From JAJTGZ01 sp964403525 (GTDB lineage Bacteria; Planctomycetota; Phycisphaerae; Phycisphaerales; UBA1924), in NCBI GenBank assembly GCA_964403525.1, contig CAYOGE010000007.1, positions 37,529 through 101,528 of the forward strand: a stretch of 64,000 nt of DNA, written 5' to 3'. The position numbers were made by a program, and so were the translations under genes. How positions within the stretch are numbered: the first letter of the stretch is position 1; the number at the start of each line of letters is the position of its first letter. Positions 42,550 through 50,449 of this stretch are shown piece by piece. The notes beneath the pieces were generated by a model. That model saw nothing but the letters and a program-made list of their open reading frames with translations, was not told the origin of the DNA and did not search any database.

Positions 42550-43491
42550 TCACGCCTCGCCAAACAGGTGCAGCAGCAGCGCGTTCTGCGCGTGCATCCG
42601 GTTCTCCGCCTGATCAAACACCACCGACGCCGGCCCGTCGATCACATCAGCCGTCACCTCAACGCCCCGCTCCGCCGGCAGGCAGTGCATGAAGATCGCC
42701 CCCCCCGCCCGCGCCATCATCGCCCCGTTGATCTGATACGGCTTGAACGCCCGCAACCGCCGCGCGCCCTCAGCGCTCGAGTGGTGCATGCTCACCCACG
42801 TGTCCGTATACACCACATCGGCACCCGACATCGACTCCACATCGCTGCTGGCCGTGAACGAGCCCCCGGCCCTGCTCGCCGATGCCAGCGCATTGATCGC
42901 CGCGACCTCCGCCCCGCCGAGCCCGAACCCCTTCGGCGCCACCTCCAGCATGTGCCCGCCGAGCATCACCACCGCCTGCGCCAGCGACACCGTCACGTTG
43001 TTCCCATCGCCGATGTACGCCACCGTCTTCCCCTTCACGCTCCCCAGGTGCTCGGTGATGGTCAGCACATCCGCCAGCGCCTGGCACGGGTGGTGCGTAT
43101 CACTCAGCGCGTTGATCACCGGCACGCCGCAGTTGGCCGCCAGCTCCTCAAGCGCCCCCTGGCTGAAGACCCGCGCCACGATGCCGTCGGCATACCGCTC
43201 CAGCACCCGCCCGTAGTCGTGGATGCTCTCCCGCTCGCCGATCCGCTCCTTGGCGTGGTCATAAAACAACGCGTGCCCGCCCAGCCGGTTGATCCCCACC
43301 TCAAAGCTCACCCGCGTCCGCAGCGACGGCTTCTCAAACAGCATGACGATGCTCTTGCCCGCCAGCGCCCTCGCCCCAAAGCGCCGATCCCTCTTCCCGC
43401 GCGCGGCGGTCTTGAGCACCGCGCCCAGCTGCGCCGGCGTCAACGCATCAACGGTGAGGAAATCGGTTGGGAAGGCGGTGGTCTTGGCCAT
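42550..43491 (-). CDS. argF: Ornithine carbamoyltransferase
   Basis: 313 residues. It makes citrulline from carbamoyl phosphate and ornithine in arginine synthesis. The carbamoyl phosphate loop is KPSLRTRVSFE (a common SLRTR variant of STRTR). HPCQALADVLTI, DTWVSM and HCLPAERGVEVT (ornithine/Cys-Leu-Pro motif) are present, and the C-terminus has AENRMHAQNALL. The ATG at 43491 fits the family start. No other arg gene is in the window. Confidence 0.95.
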   Translation of the reverse strand: MAKTTAFPTDFLTVDALTPAQLGAVLKTAARGKRDRRFGARALAGKSIVMLFEKPSLRTRVSFEVGINRLGGHALFYDHAKERIGERESIHDYGRVLERYADGIVARVFSQGALEELAANCGVPVINALSDTHHPCQALADVLTITEHLGSVKGKTVAYIGDGNNVTVSLAQAVVMLGGHMLEVAPKGFGLGGAEVAAINALASASRAGGSFTASSDVESMSGADVVYTDTWVSMHHSSAEGARRLRAFKPYQINGAMMARAGGAIFMHCLPAERGVEVTADVIDGPASVVFDQAENRMHAQNALLLHLFGEA

Positions 43492-43982
43492 GGGTGGAGC
43501 GTCGCTGGAAGGGCGGAGTGGAACGCGGGGAATCGCGATAGTAGCGGACGCACTTCCAATACCCTGCCGCAAGGGTTAAATGCCCGGCAACGCGCCCCCA
43601 GACCGGTTCGGCGGGTCCCGCGTGCTGCTCAATGACACTGCGTGCGCGTCCGGTACCTCCAGCCACCGCAAACCAGCACTGTCAAACAGGGCAAGATGGT
43701 GGCAGCAAATGCAAGTCGCTGGTCGCTAGTCGCAAGTCGCCAGTGGACAGCAGCGGACCAGCCGCCAGCCAGCAATCCCCGAGCTCTTCACTTGACCTTT
43801 GCCCCTTTGCCGCTTGCCCTTTGCCGTTTCGCCTCCCCGCCCTCCACACGTTTCTCCTCTTTTCCGCCCGGTTTCCGTGGGCCGCATGCGCGAAGCGCAG
43901 GTAAGATGAACCCAGAGCGAACAACCGCACGAACCGGCGCACTTCAACGCACCGCCGCGCGGTATTCAGCCGGGAGAAGTTC
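43492..43982. other. 491-bp intergenic region with heptamer repeats
   Basis: No gene is supported. It holds the AGTCGCT heptamers (43714-43748) and an imperfect (C)CTTTGCC-type pyrimidine repeat (about 43796-43834). A TAAGAT at 43902-43907 could be a -10 for the next gene, with a leader of about 70 nt. Confidence 0.6.
43714..43748. repeat. Heptamer tandem repeat, AGTCGC(T/A/C) type
   Basis: Five adjacent 7-bp units (AGTCGCT, GGTCGCT, AGTCGCA, AGTCGCC, AGTGGAC). Same family as 12527-12568. Confidence 0.8.
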
Positions 43983-44948
43983 ATGCCCTTCAGTTCATCA
44001 CCGCGAGCAACAGGCTCGGCCGCAGCCGTCCGTTCACTCCCCTGCCTGGCCGTCATCGCCGCGCTCTTCGCCGGTTCGGCCGCCTGGGGACAGGAGTGCG
44101 GCGTCCGCAACATCATGCGACTGGTCAACCGCGTCAACGGCGGCACCTCGCCAGAGGTCGTCATCGACACCGGCTGGTCGATCGTCGCACCGCTCATCTC
44201 GCCGGCCAGCGCCAGCGACAGCAGCGCCTTCGGCGGCTCAACCTCCGCCTCGTGGGTCGCGCGCAGCGACTTCGGCCGCCTCGCATTCTCCGGAAGCGGC
44301 ACCGGCACCAACGGGCCCGGCAACGGCCTCTTCATGTGGCTAGACGCCGACCCGCACGCACAGTTCCGAGACCGCGCCGCGTTGCTCAGCTCCTCGCTCC
44401 CCAACGGCACCCCCGTCTCCGTGCGTGCCACCGCCCGATTCTTCGGCACCGCCAGCAGCAGCGACCCCTCCGCCGAGGTCTCAGCCAACGCGATCTTCTA
44501 CGCTGGCCCTCTGGGCATGACGCTCAACCCGGCCAGCAACCAGTTGACTCAGCAGTTCACCACCGCCGTCGGCGCCACCTTCGATGCCTCCGGCACGCTC
44601 AACTGCACACTGCGCCCCTACCGCATCCTCGGTGGCACCGTCTACACCGACACCGTCCAGGCCAACATCTCCGCAGAGATCACCTTCACCGTCCTCACCC
44701 CCGGCGTGACGCTCAGCTGGTGCAGCAACGCCAGCTACGGCTGCGCGGCCGACCTCGGCAGCGTCGGCGGCACCCACGGCGGCGACGGCGTGCTCGACAA
44801 CAACGACTTCATCGTCTTCATCGACTTGTTCTTCTCCCAGAGCCCGCTCGCCGACCGCGGCGTAACCGGCGGAGTCCCCGGCTCCGACGGCGCATGGGAC
44901 AACAACGACTTCATCGTCTTCATCGACCAGTTCTTCGCCGGCTGCTGA
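43983..44948 (+). CDS. Secreted protein with C-terminal paired GC-type dockerin repeats, copy 2
   Basis: 321 residues. A signal peptide ends near SAAWGQE. The body (about 30-255) is Ser/Ala/Thr-rich and beta-prone, with no recognised domain. Two C-terminal repeats: ADLGSVGG..DGVLDNNDFIVFID and ADRGVTGG..DGAWDNNDFIVFID ending FFAGC. They match the tail of the protein at 40029, while the bodies look unrelated. This suggests that the tail is a transferable anchoring or sorting module. GGAGAAG lies 5 nt before the ATG. Confidence 0.85.
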   Translation: MPFSSSPRATGSAAAVRSLPCLAVIAALFAGSAAWGQECGVRNIMRLVNRVNGGTSPEVVIDTGWSIVAPLISPASASDSSAFGGSTSASWVARSDFGRLAFSGSGTGTNGPGNGLFMWLDADPHAQFRDRAALLSSSLPNGTPVSVRATARFFGTASSSDPSAEVSANAIFYAGPLGMTLNPASNQLTQQFTTAVGATFDASGTLNCTLRPYRILGGTVYTDTVQANISAEITFTVLTPGVTLSWCSNASYGCAADLGSVGGTHGGDGVLDNNDFIVFIDLFFSQSPLADRGVTGGVPGSDGAWDNNDFIVFIDQFFAGC

Positions 44949-45002
44949 GCCCGCTTAGCTGCTGAGCCCGCACAGGTGCGAGTCCCTAGCCCGACGATCG
45001 AC

Positions 45003-46262
45003 TCACGCCCCGGGCGCTGGCGGCGTGGGCCCAGGCGCGTTGCCCGGCTTGGCCGGCAACAGCACAGACGCCACAACCGCCGTCCCCAGCAGGCCGACCA
45101 CCACCAGCAGCGACACCGTGGTATCGATCTTGAACGTGCTGTGCACCAGCAGCATCTTCACGCCCACAAACACAAGGATCGCCACCAGCGACGGCTTGAG
45201 GAACCGGAACCTCCCCAGCATGTTCGCCAGCAGAAAGTAGAGCGACCGCAGCCCCAGGATCGCAAACACGTTGGACGTCAGCACGATGAACGGGTCGCCC
45301 GTGATCGCGAAGATCGCCGGCACCGAGTCGACCGCGAAGACCACGTCCGTGAACTCCACCACCAGCAGCGCCAGGAACAGCGGCGTCACCGCGCGCCGCG
45401 CCAGCCCGTCCTTGCCGGTCACCGTGCTGAAGAACTTCTGCCCCTCGTACCCCGGCGTCACCGGCCAGAACTTCCGCACCACCCGCACCAGGATGTTCCG
45501 CTCGGGGTGGACGTTCTCACCGCCGGCGAAAGCCATCTTGATCGCCGTCAGGATCAGGAACCCGCCGAAGATGTAGGTGATCCAGCCGAACCGCGCGATC
45601 AGCACCGCCCCCAGCGCGATCATCGCCCCGCGCATCACCAGCGCACCCAGGATGCCCCAGAACAGCACGCGGTGCTGATACGCCGGCGGCACCGCGAAGT
45701 ACGAGAAGATCACCGCGATCACAAACAGGTTGTCAACCGAGAGCGACCACTCGATGATGTACCCCGTCAGATACTGCCGCGCGGCCATCGCGCCGTCGAG
45801 CGTCGTCGTCACACCCGGCTGACCGACCACCGGCACGTTCACCCCCAGCCCCAGCCACTGCCCCTGGTACCCGAAGTAGACAAACACCGCAAACGCCAGC
45901 GCACAGGACGTCCACACCAGCGACCAGACCGCCGCCTCCTTGACCGACACCACGTGCGCGTTGCGGTGAAACACGCCAAGGTCAAGCGCCAGAAACACCA
46001 GCACCAGCGCGATGAACCCCGCGTAGAACCACGCGATGCCGCTCCCGCCAGACTGCGCCAGCGCATCGGCCGCCGTGGCGATCGCCGCGCCCGCGTCCGC
46101 ACCGGGCGAAACCGAAGCCGGCGGCGTGCCCGCTACCGCGCCCAGCGGCGCAACGGTGTCAATCGCGCCCAGGGGGAGCGAAAGGAACAGGGAAATGGAG
46201 GTGGAGAGGGTGGGGGAGAGGAGCGTGTTGAGAAGCGGCATGGGCGGGTGGGTCCAGTTCAT
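45003..46262 (-). CDS. TerC/Alx family integral membrane protein
   Basis: 419 residues. After a long N-terminal part with one hydrophobic stretch, about eight membrane segments form the TerC core. Conserved acidic motifs lie in membrane helices: EWSLSVDNLFVIAVIF and VVEFTDVVFAVDSVPAIFAIT. Some homologues (Alx, MeeY/MeeF types) export manganese; others are linked to tellurite resistance or to metal loading of exported proteins. The start is uncertain between ATG 46262 and ATG 46241. It ends in a Pro/Ala/Gly tail. Confidence 0.88.
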   Translation of the reverse strand: MNWTHPPMPLLNTLLSPTLSTSISLFLSLPLGAIDTVAPLGAVAGTPPASVSPGADAGAAIATAADALAQSGGSGIAWFYAGFIALVLVFLALDLGVFHRNAHVVSVKEAAVWSLVWTSCALAFAVFVYFGYQGQWLGLGVNVPVVGQPGVTTTLDGAMAARQYLTGYIIEWSLSVDNLFVIAVIFSYFAVPPAYQHRVLFWGILGALVMRGAMIALGAVLIARFGWITYIFGGFLILTAIKMAFAGGENVHPERNILVRVVRKFWPVTPGYEGQKFFSTVTGKDGLARRAVTPLFLALLVVEFTDVVFAVDSVPAIFAITGDPFIVLTSNVFAILGLRSLYFLLANMLGRFRFLKPSLVAILVFVGVKMLLVHSTFKIDTTVSLLVVVGLLGTAVVASVLLPAKPGNAPGPTPPAPGA

Positions 46263-46657
46263 CGCGAAGGCAACCAAGACCGGGACCGCGTCGCGCGCAG
46301 CGGCCCGTTCTTGTGATGGTCTTGCGCTGTGCGTGATGACGCACGGAACGGCCGGGCACGCCGCGGGGCGCCCGTGTTGACGGCCAGTCCCAGCCCGCTT
46401 GTCCCGACCGCAGCGCGAGCAGCGCAGGGCCGGTTGCGGGAGGCTACTCCCCAGCACGATACGGGCCGAGTGTAGGCCGACAGCCACGTGCCAATACCCG
46501 CGCGCTGCGCCCGCGCCTCCACATCCCCGCGGCCCAGCAGGCCGACTGCGATCTGCCGATTGCCATTTGTCCACTCCCCCCCTCCCCCCCCAACCCTTTC
46601 TATTGGACCCCAACCCCCCTTGCAGGTGGGGAGGGCGGCCTGTAGACTGGGCCCTCC
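46263..46657. other. 395-bp intergenic region upstream of the restriction remnant
   Basis: Apart from the promoter at 46620-46648 no gene or clear repeat is visible. About 46560-46620 is a C-rich, G-poor stretch. Confidence 0.55.
46620..46648 (+). promoter_or_regulatory. Sigma70-type promoter of the hsdR'-hsdS'-SIR2 locus
   Basis: TTGCAG (46620-46625) and TAGACT (46643-46648) are separated by exactly 17 bp. The TTG start of hsdR' follows 9 nt after the -10, so the transcript is nearly leaderless. Confidence 0.7.
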
Positions 46658-46954
46658 TTGTCACTCAACGAAGCCGACACATGCCGCAAGTTTGTCGTCC
46701 CTGCGCTCCAAGTGGCGGGCTGGGAGGACGATCCGCACTCGATCACCGAGCAGCGGACGATCACCGACGGCCGCATCGTCCCAGTGGGCAAGGGGTTCCT
46801 CCGTAAGCCCCCTAAGCGCGTTGACTATCTACTGCGCTACACGCGCGACATGCCGCTGGCAGTGGTCGAGGCCAAGCCGGGGTACAAGAACGCCGCAGAT
46901 GGCATGCAGCAGGCCAAGACCTATGCCGAGATGCTGGGTCTGAAGTTCGCCTAG
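46658..46954 (+). pseudogene. Truncated type I restriction endonuclease subunit R (N-terminal fragment)
   Basis: 98 residues from a TTG. It matches the N-terminal nuclease domain of HsdR: MSLNEADTCRKFVVPAL, ITEQRTITDGRIVPVG, and the PD-(D/E)xK-like core RVDYLLRYTRDMPLAVVEAK, then QQAKTYAEMLGLKFA. It stops at a TAG exactly where HsdR would continue into its helicase part (about 700-900 residues missing). The catalytic D and ExK are retained but there is no motor domain. The HsdS remnant begins within about 10 bp, so the loss is probably one internal deletion. Composition is lower in GC than its neighbours. Confidence 0.85.
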
Positions 46955-46964
46955 CTGGTCTGCG

Positions 46965-47408
46965 GTGCCTTTCTGTAGGTGCAACGAGCCCGCCAAGTAC
47001 CTCCTTAAAGCGGGCGATTTGGTGTTCGCTCGAACCGGCGCAACGACTGGCAAGAGCTTTGTGATTCAAGATTGCCCGGAGGCCGTGTTCGCCTCCTATC
47101 TCATCCGTCTACGAGTGCGTTCAACTGTGTCCGTGGATTACCTCTACAGATACTTTCAGAGTCCGACATACTGGGCGCAAATCGCGGACGAGAAGGAAGG
47201 AACTGGGCAGCCAAATCTGAATGGCTCAAAGCTTGCAGAGCTCAATGTTCCCATCCCCCCGTCTGACGAACAGCGCCGCATCGTCGCCCACCTCGATGCC
47301 CTGCAAGCCAAGGTGGACGCCCTCAAAGCCCTCCAGCAGCAGACCGCCGCCGAACTCGACGCTCTCCTCCCCGCCATCCTCGACCGCGCCTTCAAAGGAG
47401 AAATCTGA
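46965..47408 (+). pseudogene. C-terminal half of a type I restriction specificity subunit HsdS
   Basis: 147 residues from a possible GTG. It matches the second target-recognition domain and C-terminal conserved coiled coil of HsdS: AKYLLKAGDLVFARTGATTGKSFV, SYLIRLRV, LYRYFQSPTYW, then VPIPPSDEQRRIVAHLDALQAKVDALKALQQQTA and PAILDRAFKGEI. The first recognition domain and the methyltransferase gene hsdM are missing. The frame is open slightly upstream without a good start. Half-size HsdS proteins can dimerise, so a residual role cannot be excluded, but without HsdM it should not function. Confidence 0.85.
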
Positions 47409-47410
47409 GC

Positions 47411-48418
47411 ATGCCGGGCTTCAAGCAGCAGACGGTTCTGGTCATCGGCGCCGGCGCCCACGTCGACTACGGCATGCCCACCGGCAAGCAGTTCCGCGAC
47501 GGCCTCTGCAACTGGGCAGAAGCACCCGAGAAGGCCCCCGACGAATGGAAGCAGGCCATGATGCTCCTCGCTCCAGAGGCATGGGAAGGCGCACCGAGTA
47601 GCGCGTTCTTTCCCAACGGCGGCACGGCGAAGAGGACCGAGCGGCTCGAGCAGATCAAGACCTTGGCGGAGAAGATTGGGGCATCACCGTACGAATCGAT
47701 CGATGCGCTGCTTGAGAAGCATCCGACATTTGAAGGATTAGGGCGCGAGGTCGTCGTCGCCGTCATCCACCAGTATGAGCAGCGTGCGCTGGCGCGGGGA
47801 AGGATCGAGGGCATCTATCGCTGGCTCGTCAGCCGGTGCGCAACGTTCGCTGAGAGTTACGAAGCCGTCAATGGATGGAACGCGCTACGCCAACCGCCCC
47901 ACGCGTTCGAAAACGTAACGATCGTGACCTTCAACTACGACCGGCTTGCCGAGTGGCACCTCGAACTGCTGATCGAGAACGCCGCGGAGCACGGCAACCA
48001 GCGCAATCTGCCGAAGATCTACCACGTCTACGGCAAACTCGCCGGGCAGCACACACGCGCCGGCAACCGCTTCACGTGCAATCACGGCCAGGAGACCGTC
48101 CGCCAGAGCGCTGAGTGCATCCAGATCGCCAGTTCACGTGCTATCACCGGCAAGAGCGAGGAACTCGATTCAGCCCGGATCGCCATCGCCAATGCGAGCC
48201 AGATCGCCTTCCTCGGCTTCGCGTTCGATCCGGTGAACCTCAAGAGGGTCGGTTTCCCCGAGAACCTCGACGAGAACGTGCGGTTGTTCGCGTCCGCTTA
48301 TGATGAAGGTGAGCGGTTCCGCCAGCGTTTGAAGCAGAGTCTCGGCACAAAGCTCACGATCGGTGGCAGTGACAAGGACTGCGTCGAGTGTCTCAAAGAG
48401 TGGGAAAGCTTCTGTTGA
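47411..48418 (+). CDS. SIR2-like (NAD-binding) domain protein in a decayed type I restriction locus
   Basis: 335 residues, intact. The N-terminal VLVIGAGAHVDYGMPTGKQ is the SIR2 NAD-binding loop (GAGxS/H..G(I/M)PT). FNYDRLAEW carries the conserved Asn (Asn175) as in SIR2 NADase effectors, and YHVYGKLAG corresponds to the His-bearing H.HG region in altered form. A C-terminal QIAFLGFAFDPVN resembles the closing Rossmann strand. SIR2 proteins of this type in defence loci deplete NAD+ during phage infection. The ATG lies 2 bp after hsdS', preceded by AAGGAG, so it is translated from the same operon. No toxin partner (Ago, HerA, transmembrane sensor) is present. Function as a defence effector is inferred. 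Confidence 0.82.
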   Translation: MPGFKQQTVLVIGAGAHVDYGMPTGKQFRDGLCNWAEAPEKAPDEWKQAMMLLAPEAWEGAPSSAFFPNGGTAKRTERLEQIKTLAEKIGASPYESIDALLEKHPTFEGLGREVVVAVIHQYEQRALARGRIEGIYRWLVSRCATFAESYEAVNGWNALRQPPHAFENVTIVTFNYDRLAEWHLELLIENAAEHGNQRNLPKIYHVYGKLAGQHTRAGNRFTCNHGQETVRQSAECIQIASSRAITGKSEELDSARIAIANASQIAFLGFAFDPVNLKRVGFPENLDENVRLFASAYDEGERFRQRLKQSLGTKLTIGGSDKDCVECLKEWESFC

Positions 48419-48826
48419 TCCGGTGGGTGTAGCGGCGATCGAGCGTGCTGCATGCGCGATCGTCAAAACCACGAGCGGCCGGTCGTCCGAAAAAAGCTAC
48501 ACCTATCGCAATCGATCCGGGGTCATCGTCCCGCGACCGCATCCCGGGGGACACCCAACCCACCGGCCCCCACGAGCCCCGCGGAAGAAGCCCGGGGACA
48601 CCCACCCCCTGCCCCCAATCCCCAATCCAAAACCCCTCCCAGCACCCCCAAAACCCACAATTGCAAGAAATATCAGGAATCTGTCCGGTACACCCTTGCA
48701 AACCCCAAACTCTTGATGTAGACTCCCATCCAGTGCACACGGGATCGGGGCAAAGGCAAGGGGCGACAAGGCCGCGCCCACACCCCCTCGATCCCAGCCA
48801 GGCATCAAGCACGCAAGGGGGTCCAC
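48419..48826. other. 408-bp intergenic region, C-rich, with a promoter
   Basis: About 48530-48700 is strongly C/A-rich on the plus strand and poor in G and T. It ends in the promoter at 48696-48724. No gene is supported. Confidence 0.6.
48696..48724 (+). promoter_or_regulatory. Sigma70-type promoter upstream of a small hypothetical gene
   Basis: TTGCAA (48696-48701) and TAGACT (48719-48724) are 17 bp apart, almost the same pair as at 46620. The leader to the ATG at 48827 is about 95 nt. Confidence 0.7.
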
Positions 48827-49450
48827 ATGCAGTCAGTCGCACCGGCAGAAACCGCCACCAGCCACGCGCTCTCCGAGGCCGCGCTCCAGCAGGCTCAGCG
48901 TGATGCGCTGGAGACCATCCACAAGATCATGCTCCACCTCGCCAAGGGCCTCACCCGCGCTCAGCCCAGCGAACAGGAAGAGCCGGAGGACCCCGCCCAG
49001 GCCCGCATCACCACCCAGCGCATCCGCCTCTGCCTCCAGGCCGCCCGCGACATCCTCCGCTTCGCCGCAGCCTGCGAATCAACTCCTTCTCCCCGCTTGC
49101 GGGAGACCGTGCGTTCGGGAGCAGAGCGCACGAACGCCGGAAGCCCTTCTCCCCGCTCGCGGGGAGAAGGTGCCCGCCGTTCCGACGGCGGGCGGATGAG
49201 GGGTCCTTGCGATTCGCCCGACTCCCCCTCCACCCCGCCCCCTTCGCCCGCAGAGCGGGCGCACGTGCGTTCGGGAGCAGAGCCCACGAACGCCGGAACC
49301 ACCCGCACCCCGCTCGCAGCCCACCGACCAGCGCTACAAGCTGAAGAGGTGGTCCATCTGCCCCGCGATCTGCAGCAGGCGGGCGCGGTCACCGCCGCCG
49401 ACTTCGGCGGTGGCCCAGTTCCCCCCGCCGCGGCGCGTCTCACCGGTTGA
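48827..49450 (+). CDS. Small hypothetical protein whose frame runs into palindromic repeats
   Basis: 207 residues in total. Only the first ~85 look protein-like: an amphipathic helical segment LSEAALQQAQRDALETIHKIM, an acidic EQEEPEDPAQAR stretch and QRIRLCLQAARDILRFAA. From about residue 86 the frame crosses the repeats at 49083-49297 and becomes Arg/Gly/Pro/Ser-rich, then overlaps the 3' end of the minus-strand isomerase by 117 bp. The original stop was probably lost to repeat insertion. No family was recognised. AAGGGGG precedes the ATG. Confidence 0.55.
   Translation: MQSVAPAETATSHALSEAALQQAQRDALETIHKIMLHLAKGLTRAQPSEQEEPEDPAQARITTQRIRLCLQAARDILRFAAACESTPSPRLRETVRSGAERTNAGSPSPRSRGEGARRSDGGRMRGPCDSPDSPSTPPPSPAERAHVRSGAEPTNAGTTRTPLAAHRPALQAEEVVHLPRDLQQAGAVTAADFGGGPVPPAAARLTG
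49083..49297. repeat. Dispersed palindromic repeat cluster with a 33-bp direct repeat
   Basis: A 33-bp sequence at 49109-49141 recurs at 49265-49297 with one mismatch. Between them lie a perfect 11-bp stem with 4-nt loop (49145-49170, CCTTCTCCCCG arm) and a 9-bp stem (49172-49193, GCCCGCCGT arm). A related hairpin is at 50405-50431. Confidence 0.85.
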
Positions 49451-50326
49451 ATAGCCGCAAGCATCCAGCGCGCTCATCACCTTGGGCCACTGCGCATCAC
49501 CCTCGCCCAGTTCGACGTCGAAGCCCTTCCACAGCCCCAGGTCGTCGCGCTTCTTGCGTGAGAAGTCCTTGATGTGCAGCTTGGCGATGCGCCCGCCGAG
49601 CACCTTCACCCAGTGGTGAGGCCAGCCGGCGTTGATGATGTTCCCGATGTCAAAGTGAAAGGCGATCGGGGAAACGCGCTCGGTGCGCGGGTTCAGTTCA
49701 TCCACGTAGCGCGCGGCCTCCAGCGGCGAAAGGAGGAAGCCGTTCCAGACGTTCTCGACGGCGATCTGGATGCCCGTCTCCTGCGCGACGGGAATCGCAA
49801 GCCGGATCTGCTCCTGCGAGAGGCGCCAGCAGTCGTCGTAGGGGTTGTCACTGTTGACCACCCCCGGCACCAGCAGCACCGAAAGGGCGTCGAGCGCCTT
49901 GGCCGCGTGCAGACAGTCGATCAGCGCATCGAGCCCCTTCTTGCGAACATCCGGCGAGCCGTGGTTGAGCGTCTGCTTCCAGTGCTGGCTGTCGACCAGG
50001 CCGTGGACCTTCAGGCCCGTCTTCTCCTGCGCGGCGGCGAACTCATCCAGCGGCGTGGCACACGGCCAGTCGATCTCGACGCCGTCAAAGCCGCAATCGC
50101 GCAGGAGCTGGAACTTCTCGAGCCTGGTTTTGGCGCCCGGGTCGTTCACCATGCCGATGCCCACAGCCTTGCGGAGCGTGCGCGGCAGTGGAAGTGGGGC
50201 GGGCGGCGAAACTGGTTGAGGGGGTTGCGCGGGGGAGCCACGCTGCGCCAACAGCGATCGCTCGCCGATCCCGCCGCCCGCCAAGGCCGCGAACCCGACA
50301 CCGGCGATGAAGTCTCGTCTATGCAT
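49334..50326 (-). CDS. Exported sugar phosphate isomerase/epimerase (xylose isomerase-like TIM barrel), copy 1
   Basis: 330 residues. A twin-arginine signal (MHRRDFIAGVGFAALAGG) marks export in folded form. The TIM-barrel domain has GFDGVEIDWPC, VLLVPGVV, IAVENVWNGFLLSP (metal Glu), FHFDIGNI (metal Asp) and KLHIKDFSRKKRDD. It is 123 bp downstream of a twin-arginine Gfo/Idh oxidoreductase, a pairing common in Planctomycetota for periplasmic sugar or cyclitol conversion. The substrate is unknown. Confidence 0.88.
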   Translation of the reverse strand: MHRRDFIAGVGFAALAGGGIGERSLLAQRGSPAQPPQPVSPPAPLPLPRTLRKAVGIGMVNDPGAKTRLEKFQLLRDCGFDGVEIDWPCATPLDEFAAAQEKTGLKVHGLVDSQHWKQTLNHGSPDVRKKGLDALIDCLHAAKALDALSVLLVPGVVNSDNPYDDCWRLSQEQIRLAIPVAQETGIQIAVENVWNGFLLSPLEAARYVDELNPRTERVSPIAFHFDIGNIINAGWPHHWVKVLGGRIAKLHIKDFSRKKRDDLGLWKGFDVELGEGDAQWPKVMSALDACGYSTGETRRGGGNWATAEVGGGDRARLLQIAGQMDHLFSL

Positions 50327-50404
50327 GAATGCTCCCTATCGCGCTGTGCAGTGTTGCAAGCGCCGACCGATGAAACCTCATCGGCCCTCGCAAAGCCTCG
50401 GGCA

Positions 50405-50431
50405 CCTTCTCCCGCTGGGAGCGGGAGAAGG
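50405..50431. repeat. Palindromic repeat related to 49145-49170
   Basis: CCTTCTCCCGCT and AGCGGGAGAAGG form a perfect 12-bp stem with a GGG loop between the Gfo/Idh and isomerase genes. The CCTTCTCCC arm matches the hairpin in the 49083 cluster. No T run follows, so it is a dispersed repeat rather than a clear terminator. Confidence 0.75.
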
Positions 50432-50449
50432 AGGGCGGCGACGGGCGAA

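Noticed and set aside
46658..46954. Stand-alone small nuclease
   Set aside because: Although the PD-(D/E)xK core is present, it ends abruptly inside a recognised HsdR and is joined to an HsdS fragment, so truncation is the simpler reading.
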